DNA of 28,475 nucleotides, from positions 1 to 28,475 of the forward strand of contig CAXTOX010000045.1 in the NCBI GenBank assembly GCA_964245885.1. Direction: 5' to 3'. Below are positions 23,344-28,475 of this stretch, one piece after another (positions within the stretch are counted from its first letter, which is position 1; every line of letters begins with the position of its first letter). A model generated the notes under the pieces. That model worked only from the letters and a program-made list of their open reading frames with translations. It ran no database searches and was not told where the DNA came from. A program made the position numbers and the translations under genes. The DNA comes from CAHJWO01 sp964245885. GTDB lineage: Bacteria; Verrucomicrobiota; Verrucomicrobiia; Chthoniobacterales; SZAS-18.

Positions 23344-23961
23344 ATGCTCACCGTCATCGACCATCCGCTGGTGCAGGTAAAACTCGGCCTCCTGCGCGAT
23401 CAAGCCACGTCCGTGCCCGAGTTCCGCCGCGCCCTGCGCGAGACGGCGGCGCTGATGTTTTTCCAGGCCACGGCCGATCTGTCCACGGTGGAAACGACGG
23501 TGCAAACCCCGCTCGCCCCGTGCGCCGCGCGGCGGCTGGAACGCCACGTCGTGCTCGCGCCGATCCTGCGCGCGGGCCTGGGACTGCTGGAGGGACTCTT
23601 TGAACTCGTGCCCGACGCGCAGGTGGCCCACCTCGGGTTCTACCGCGACGAACACACCCTCAAACCCGTACGCTACTACGCGAAGGTGCCGCCGGGCATC
23701 GCGGACGCGGCGGTGATCCTGCTCGACCCGATGCTGGCCACCGGCCACAGCGCGGCGGCGGCGGTGTCGGCGCTCAAGGTCTCCGGCGCGCAGCACATCC
23801 GGTTTCTGTGCTTGGTGAGCTGCCCTGAGGGCGTGGAACACTTCCACGCGACCCACCCCGACGTGCCGGTGTTCACCGCCGCCGTGGACGAAAAGCTCAA
23901 CGAGCGCGGCTACATCGTCCCCGGCCTCGGCGACGCGGGCGACCGGTTCTTCGGGACGTAG
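23344..23961 (+). CDS. upp: uracil phosphoribosyltransferase
   Basis: Upp converts uracil and PRPP into UMP in pyrimidine salvage. The 205-residue product has the family length and start (LTVIDHPLVQVKLGLLRD). VLAPILRAGLGLLEGL is the conserved PILRAG motif, VILLDPMLATGHSAAAAV (about residues 124-141) the PRPP-binding loop, and YIVPGLGDAGDRFFGT the uracil-binding C-terminus. ATG at 23344 directly follows a CT-rich tract (CTTCTGCCTTCTTCCC). A weak hairpin (GAGGG-CAAC-CCCTC, 23962-23975) follows the stop. A stand-alone salvage gene with no operon partner on its strand. Confidence 0.96.
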   Translation: MLTVIDHPLVQVKLGLLRDQATSVPEFRRALRETAALMFFQATADLSTVETTVQTPLAPCAARRLERHVVLAPILRAGLGLLEGLFELVPDAQVAHLGFYRDEHTLKPVRYYAKVPPGIADAAVILLDPMLATGHSAAAAVSALKVSGAQHIRFLCLVSCPEGVEHFHATHPDVPVFTAAVDEKLNERGYIVPGLGDAGDRFFGT

Positions 23962-24319
23962 GAGGGCAACCCCTCACCTGATGTGGGTGCGGCAGGATAA
24001 CAAACGGCGACAATTCCGAGATAATTTTTCCGGTGGCGATCTTTCTAGATTGGCAGATGAAAAAACGCCTGACCCCTTTTTCCACTCCCCGTTTCTTTCG
24101 GTTTTCTCCCGAGACGCCCGCTGACCAGGAGGCCAACATGCTTTCCTGCCTGAAGGGCGAGCGGCCAATTGCTTGCCCCCAGCGTCAAGGCCAGAGAAAA
24201 ATGAGCTTTTCTGAAAATGTTTCTCGGAAAAAACTGGCTATAGGAATAAACCATCGTGCGGGCACCGCGATGGAACGCCAAAACAAGGAGTAAGATTTAT
24301 CTTTACGAGGGAAAAACGA
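23962..24319 (+). promoter_or_regulatory. 358-bp leader region of the PEP-CTERM gene
   Basis: This region is less GC-rich than its neighbours. It holds a short hairpin after upp (23962-23975), a palindrome-like stretch GAAAAAACGCC-TGACCCC-TTTTTC (24059-24082) that resembles the AAAAAGGG(G)ACAGGC arms near 28015, and a nested hairpin CCATC-GTGC-GG-GCAC-CGC-GATGG (24251-24273). AAGGAG at 24284 and GAGGG at 24308 are the possible ribosome binding sites; the latter is well placed before ATG 24320. An 86-codon ORF here (24033-24293) has no convincing features and is not called. Regulation is likely but its type is not evident. Confidence 0.35.
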
Positions 24320-25039
24320 ATGGACAGACGCTTGCATACCATGAAAACGAACCATAGAAGCCGGAAAACCGATTTGCCGATCTCCACTTCCCGTTGGCTC
24401 GCCTACACCACGGCGGGTGCGGCCACCGCACTTGGCTGTGCCGGTTCAGTGGAAGCCGCGATCACCGTGATCGATGTCAATCAAGTCATCAGCGCCCCGC
24501 CCGGAGGAAATGCCGGTGCCGTTTTTGCCCTGCCGGAGAGCCACAGTTTCTCTCTCAACAACCTCGTCAGCAGCTACGGATTTGGCGCGGCGGGGCTCGG
24601 CATGAAGAAGGGCTCGCAGTTCATTGGCTTCTCCGTTGCGAACAACTCGGGCTACCCTTTCGCCTATCCTTCCCGATTGAGCTTGGGAGCCAACATCGCC
24701 GACGGCCCGTTCGCCGTCAAAGCCTTCGGCACTCTGGCTTTCGGAGCCTATTCGGGTCCCCCGTGGAGAACCGCCGGCCGGGGGTACATCGGCTTTAAAT
24801 TTACCGACAGCGCCGGTCAGGAATACGGCTGGATTGACCTCACGACTGCCGGTTACGAAGTCGGCAGTGCCTTGACGCTGAACTCCTACGCGTACACCAC
24901 GGCGGGGGAACGGATCACCGCAGGCCAGACCCAGGTGCCCGAGCCGGGGTCCCTCGCTTTGCTGGCGGCGGGCGGCGCTGGCCTGCTGGCCTGGCGTCAG
25001 CGCCGAGCCCGGTCGGCCGCTCTGCCAAGCGAAGGCTGA
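24320..25039 (+). CDS. PEP-CTERM sorting-domain protein
   Basis: This exported 239-residue protein has a long N-terminal signal region (residues 1-48: basic start, then STSRWLAYTTAGAATALGCA, likely cleavage after VEAA) and a C-terminal sorting tail: VPEPGSLALLAAGGAGLLAW, then RQRRARS. Such tails are recognised by exosortase (EpsH/XrtA-type) enzymes, which in other bacteria hand proteins to the outer surface or matrix. The body is beta-rich, with Gly/Ser/Asn and FGTLAFGAYSG, GYIGFKFTDSAGQEYGWIDL, resembling other secreted proteins of this type that lack a known enzymatic domain. ATG 24320 follows GAGGG. No exosortase gene is in the window. Confidence 0.9.
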   Translation: MDRRLHTMKTNHRSRKTDLPISTSRWLAYTTAGAATALGCAGSVEAAITVIDVNQVISAPPGGNAGAVFALPESHSFSLNNLVSSYGFGAAGLGMKKGSQFIGFSVANNSGYPFAYPSRLSLGANIADGPFAVKAFGTLAFGAYSGPPWRTAGRGYIGFKFTDSAGQEYGWIDLTTAGYEVGSALTLNSYAYTTAGERITAGQTQVPEPGSLALLAAGGAGLLAWRQRRARSAALPSEG

Positions 25040-25142
25040 GCCTCGTCCAAGCCGGTCGCTCATCCGCTGCCTCTCGGTGCGGCAAGCCTGTCGCTGGGCG
25101 CTTGCGCCGGGACGCCCGGCGGCTACTTACCCCTCCGAATTC

Positions 25143-27848
25143 ATGATCCAATCCCCCGCCCGGCGCAAAGTGCTGCTCATCGGCTGGGACGGAGCCGATT
25201 GGGAACACATCAATCCCTTGCTGGAGGAGGGCTTGCTACCCATCTTGGATGGCTTCATCAACCGCGGAGTCATGGGCAACCTAGCCACTCTCCAGCCGGT
25301 GCTCTCGCCGATGCTTTGGAACTCGGTGGCCACGGGCAAGTTCGCCGACAAGCACGGCATCCACGGCTTCATCGAGCCCGACCCGGTCAACGGCGGCGTG
25401 CGGCCTTACACCAGCACGTCGCGCAAGACCAAAGCCCTGTGGAACATGCTCACCCAGAGTGGCCTCAAGAGCAACGTGGTGGGCTGGTGGGCCAGCCATC
25501 CGGCCGAGCCGATTGACGGCGTCGTGGTCACCAACGCGTTCGGAGGCACCCGGTTCGACCCGGAGAAGGGCTGGCAGGTGCCACCCGGCAGCGTGCACCC
25601 GCCGGAGCTGGCGGCCTCGCTGGCTCGCTTCAAGGTGTTTCCTTCCGAGTTGACCGAGGCGCACATCCTGCCCTTCATCCCGCAGGCGGCCGGGATCGAC
25701 CAGAAGCAGGATCAGTCGCTCGGGTCCTTCGCCAAGATCCTGAGCGACAACGCCACGGTCCACGCCGTCGCCACGGCCATCATGGAATGCGAGCCGTGGG
25801 ACTTCATGGCGGTGTACTACGACGGCATCGACCACTTCTCGCACGCGTTCATGCCCTACCACCCGCCCCGGCTGCCCTGGGTGAAGGAAGCGGACTTCGA
25901 GCGGTACCGCGAGGTGATCCGGGGTGCCTACCGCTTCCATGACCTGATGCTGGCCCGGCTGCTCCAGCTCGCCGGACCGGAAACCACGGTGATCCTGTGC
26001 TCGGACCACGGCTTCGAGAGCGGCCCGCAGCGACCGCACGGCACCCCGCGCGAGCCCGCCGGACCCGCCGCCTGGCACCGGCAATACGGCATCTTCGTCA
26101 TGGCGGGCGAGGGCGTCAAGCAGGACGAACGCATCTACGGAGCCAGCCTGATCGATCTCGCGCCAACGGTGCTCTCGCTCTTCGGTTTGCCGATCGGCCA
26201 GGACATGGATGGCCGCCCGCTGCTCGAAGCTTTCGAGATCCCTCCCTCGGTGGAGACCATCCCGAGCTGGGACGCGGTGCCGGGTGATGCCGGAGCTCAC
26301 GCGGCGGACGCGGGCATCGATCGAGACCAGGCCGCGGAACTCATGCAGCAGTTCGCCGCGCTCGGCTACATCGAGGACCCCGGTGCTGGCCAGGAGAAGC
26401 AGGCGGAAAGCGCCGAGATCGAGGCGAAATACAATGTTTCGCGCACGCTGCTGTGGAAAGGCCAGCCGGACCAGGCGCTGCCGCTGCTGGAGGATATTAC
26501 CCGGCGGCGTCCGTGGGAGGACCGGTTCTTGGCGCAACTGTCCACCGCCTACTTCCAGGCCGGCTACCTGCGCCAGGCCGAGCGGTTGCTGACCGTCGCC
26601 TACCACTTCGGCGAAGTGCAAAACCCCGGCCTACAGGTCCAATGGTCCCGGCTCAAGCTGGCGCTGGGGGATCTGTCGACGGGGTTGGAGGGTTTGCGGT
26701 CCGCGAGCGAGCTGAGTCCGAGGGATGCCCGCATCCATACCCATTTGGGCAACACCTACGAGCAACTGGGGCGCTGGGAAGATGCCCGGCGCGCCTACGA
26801 GCAGGCCGTGAGCCTCGACCCGGAAGACGCGTTTGCCTGGCAGGGTCTTTCCAACGTTTACCGGCGGCAGGGCGACATGGGCAAAACCGCCGACGCGGCC
26901 ATGCGTGCCGTCAGCCTGCTGCACCGGCTGCCGCAAGCCCATTTCAACCTGGGGGTGGCGTTGGCGCGATCCGGAGAGTTGGACCGTGCGCGGGTGGCGT
27001 TCGAGACGGCGTTGCGTTTCCGGCCCCGATTCTTCAACGCGCACCGCTACCTGGGGGCGCTCTACCGGGTGCTGCCCGGGGGAGAAGACAAGGCACGTTT
27101 CCACAAGGAGGAAGCGCGCCGGTTGCGTCTGCGTCGAGGGACCGGCGAACGAGAGACCGAAACCCGGCGTGAAACCCTCTTCGATCTGCCGGAGATCCCC
27201 AGCCAGGAGGAACGCCACCGGATCTTGCTGCGAGAGCGGCCCGATCCTCAGCCCAAGGAGGAATGGTCGGGCAAGACGTTCGTGCTGGTCTCCGGCCTGC
27301 CGCGCTCGGGCACGTCCCTGATGATGCAGCTCCTGCAAGCCGGGGGCCTGGAGCCGATGACGGACGGCGAGCGCACGGCCGACGTGGACAACCCGCGCGG
27401 GTATTACGAATGGGAAGCGATCAAGCAGGTCGCGGCCCGGCCGGAAATCCTCGACGACGAGACCGTCAACGGCAAGGCCATCAAGTGTATTTCCATGCTG
27501 CTGCCCAAGCTGCCGGCCCGGCACCGCTACAAGGTGATCTTCATGGTGCGTCCCATCGGGCAGGTCGCCGCCTCGCAGCACGACATGACCGAGCGCCTGG
27601 GCGCCCGGGGCGCGGCGCTCGACGCGGAGCAGTTGGCGCGCGGATTGAGTGTGCACCGCGACGAGACGCTCCAATGGCTCACCCAGACTCCACACATGGA
27701 GCACGTGGAAGTGAGCTACCCGGCGCTGGTGCGCGACCCTTTGCCGATCATCTCGACGCTGGTGGAATTCCTGGGGTCGGACCGTCTGCCCGGCGCGGAG
27801 CGCATGCCGGCGGCAATCGATCCGGCGCTGCATCGCAAGCGCGGATAG
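25143..27848 (+). CDS. phosphodiesterase-TPR-sulfotransferase fusion protein
   Basis: The 901-residue product joins three domains. Residues 1-390: alkaline-phosphatase-superfamily phosphodiesterase/pyrophosphatase with metal Asp16 (IGWDGADW), probable nucleophile Ser55 (LSPMLWNSVATGKFADKHGI), YYDGIDHFSH (Asp230, His234) and CSDHGFE (Asp288, His289). Residues about 420-655: TPR repeats (for example HTHLGNTYEQLGRWEDARRA). Residues 705-901: sulfotransferase with the PAPS 5'-phosphosulfate loop SGLPRSGTSLM (717-727) and the 3'-phosphate site MVRPIGQVAAS (Arg803, Ser811). ATG 25143 is preferred; an upstream start adds an unconserved stretch. No signal peptide. It may sulfate a glycan or protein and also cleave a phospho- or sulfo-ester. 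Stand-alone gene, 103 bp after the PEP-CTERM gene. Confidence 0.88.
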   Translation: MIQSPARRKVLLIGWDGADWEHINPLLEEGLLPILDGFINRGVMGNLATLQPVLSPMLWNSVATGKFADKHGIHGFIEPDPVNGGVRPYTSTSRKTKALWNMLTQSGLKSNVVGWWASHPAEPIDGVVVTNAFGGTRFDPEKGWQVPPGSVHPPELAASLARFKVFPSELTEAHILPFIPQAAGIDQKQDQSLGSFAKILSDNATVHAVATAIMECEPWDFMAVYYDGIDHFSHAFMPYHPPRLPWVKEADFERYREVIRGAYRFHDLMLARLLQLAGPETTVILCSDHGFESGPQRPHGTPREPAGPAAWHRQYGIFVMAGEGVKQDERIYGASLIDLAPTVLSLFGLPIGQDMDGRPLLEAFEIPPSVETIPSWDAVPGDAGAHAADAGIDRDQAAELMQQFAALGYIEDPGAGQEKQAESAEIEAKYNVSRTLLWKGQPDQALPLLEDITRRRPWEDRFLAQLSTAYFQAGYLRQAERLLTVAYHFGEVQNPGLQVQWSRLKLALGDLSTGLEGLRSASELSPRDARIHTHLGNTYEQLGRWEDARRAYEQAVSLDPEDAFAWQGLSNVYRRQGDMGKTADAAMRAVSLLHRLPQAHFNLGVALARSGELDRARVAFETALRFRPRFFNAHRYLGALYRVLPGGEDKARFHKEEARRLRLRRGTGERETETRRETLFDLPEIPSQEERHRILLRERPDPQPKEEWSGKTFVLVSGLPRSGTSLMMQLLQAGGLEPMTDGERTADVDNPRGYYEWEAIKQVAARPEILDDETVNGKAIKCISMLLPKLPARHRYKVIFMVRPIGQVAASQHDMTERLGARGAALDAEQLARGLSVHRDETLQWLTQTPHMEHVEVSYPALVRDPLPIISTLVEFLGSDRLPGAERMPAAIDPALHRKRG

Positions 27849-27933
27849 GGAATCAAGTTTTTCCACTCGAAAGCCCGGAGAGCGTGTGGGAATCGGGTTT
27901 TCTGGCAGGTTGCAGGATGATGATGCGGGAAAA

Positions 27934-28152
27934 GATGCCTGTCCCGAATGGCACTAAGATGAGGGTAAATTGCTCAAGGCGAATGCTTTCACAATAACAA
28001 TTTTCAAAGTTGAAGAAAAAGGGACAGGCATGAATGGCACTAAGATAAGCGATCTCGGGATGTGTTTAGCTATTAATTCTGAGCCGTTTGCAGAAGGCAC
28101 GCGCCTGAAAAAACGCCTTATCTTAGTGCCATTTATGCCTGTGCCCTTTTTC
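27934..28152. repeat. palindromic element with GGGACAGGC arms and a chimeric third copy
   Basis: Inverted arms of about 37 bp (28014-28050 and 28114-28152) share AAAAAGGGACAGGCAT and AATGGCACTAAGATAAG with a few differences, spaced by about 63 bp. A third copy at 27934-27965 has the outer part inverted (GATGCCTGTCCC) but the inner part direct (GAATGGCACTAAGATGAG). The surrounding 27849-28326 region (478 bp) contains no credible gene. The arrangement resembles non-autonomous transposon or REP-type elements; no transposase is nearby. Confidence 0.7.
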
Positions 28153-28326
28153 ACGGGCAAACCCTGTGCCACGCAGAAGGGTCTCAATCATAATTCTCTG
28201 CATATCTGCCACAAAGATAATATCTTGTCATGGATGAGTGTCTTCTCTAAGAACTGCAACTCGGCACACGTGCCTCCACCCGACTAGAACCAACCTTCAG
28301 CCAACCGGAAACACTCTCTGCCTGTT

Positions 28327-28475
28327 ATGAACCGCACCAAACATCACTCATCGCTGCTGCTCGCTTGCGCGGTCACCCTTGCCGCCGCCGCCCACGCCCA
28401 CGCCGCTCTCACGCTACAGCTCGCGCAGGTGGGAGACGGCGTAGTGCTCACCGGCAGCGGCAGCCTCAACGTGTT
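28327..28475 (+). CDS. secreted protein, 3' end outside the window (probable PEP-CTERM protein)
   Basis: An ORF starting at ATG 28327 stays open to the window edge (49 codons). It begins NRTKHHSSLLLACAVTLAAA, a signal peptide with cleavage expected near AHA-HA-A, followed by LTLQLAQVGDGVVLTGSGSL. Starts of this kind (signal peptide then 'G..V..TGSGSLN') are common in PEP-CTERM proteins of Verrucomicrobiota, which suits the complete example at 24320. The C-terminus that would prove it is not visible. Confidence 0.65.
   Translation, partial: MNRTKHHSSLLLACAVTLAAAAHAHAALTLQLAQVGDGVVLTGSGSLNV

Noticed and set aside
24033..24293. 86-codon ORF upstream of the PEP-CTERM gene
   Set aside because: GTG start, no ribosome binding site, no domain, and it spans two hairpin-forming segments; more likely leader DNA.
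27970..28287. Overlapping ORFs of 105 (plus) and 77 (minus) codons in the right intergenic region
   Set aside because: Both are translations of the inverted-repeat element; the similar peptides on the two strands come from the palindrome.

Overview
The window is a GC-rich, gene-dense bacterial chromosome segment, most likely from a member of the Verrucomicrobiota. The case for that assignment: a secreted protein ends in a PEP-CTERM sorting tail (VPEPGS, hydrophobic stretch, RQRRAR), a second PEP-CTERM-type protein appears to begin at the right edge, and the intergenic spaces carry several families of dispersed palindromic repeats. The assignment is an inference from motifs, not from a phylogeny. 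mnmG (gidA) together with a perfect 16-bp parS palindrome suggests that the left part lies near the chromosome origin.

Left third (1-13,500): a small hypothetical gene, mnmG, a GT4 glycosyltransferase on the opposite strand, then a rightward trio: an acyl carrier protein fused to a FabZ-like dehydratase, a beta-ketoacyl-ACP synthase and an SDR reductase. On the opposite strand follow a small membrane protein that looks frameshifted, a class III (GSA-like) aminotransferase, a possible 44-residue coupled ORF, an SCP2-like lipid-binding protein, a GT28/MGDG-synthase-like glycosyltransferase, and an overlapping pair made of a polytopic membrane protein and its membrane-anchored partner. Acyl-chain enzymes, a lipid-binding protein and three glycosyltransferases (with the one at 13,600) are consistent with making and decorating a lipid or glycolipid, but no known pathway is recognised.

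Middle (13,600-23,960): an MJ1255-like glycosyltransferase, a small secreted protein, an NfsB-like nitroreductase, a YcbL-type metallo-beta-lactamase-fold hydrolase, a lipoprotein-type tail-specific protease (Prc), a 21-bp tandem repeat, a DExH helicase with a cysteine cluster, a histidine phosphatase and uracil phosphoribosyltransferase (upp).

Right end (24,320-28,475): the PEP-CTERM protein, a three-domain protein (alkaline-phosphatase-superfamily phosphodiesterase, TPR repeats, sulfotransferase), a palindromic element and the start of a further secreted protein.

The most unusual content is between the genes. At least five kinds of structured repeats fill intergenic gaps almost edge to edge with start or stop codons: (i) REP-like 30-mers beginning GGTAGGG whose hairpin stems covary and which supply the stop codons of three genes; (ii) elements with GAAGGCAGAAG arms that place a pyrimidine tract directly before five start codons with no Shine-Dalgarno sequence; (iii) a 178-bp array of different 15-nt hairpins separated by a fixed 8-nt spacer; (iv) a 315-bp array of 21-bp units each centred on a palindrome; (v) elements with GGGACAGGC or GCAAAGGCCGC arms. 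No tRNA, rRNA, CRISPR array or transposase gene was seen.
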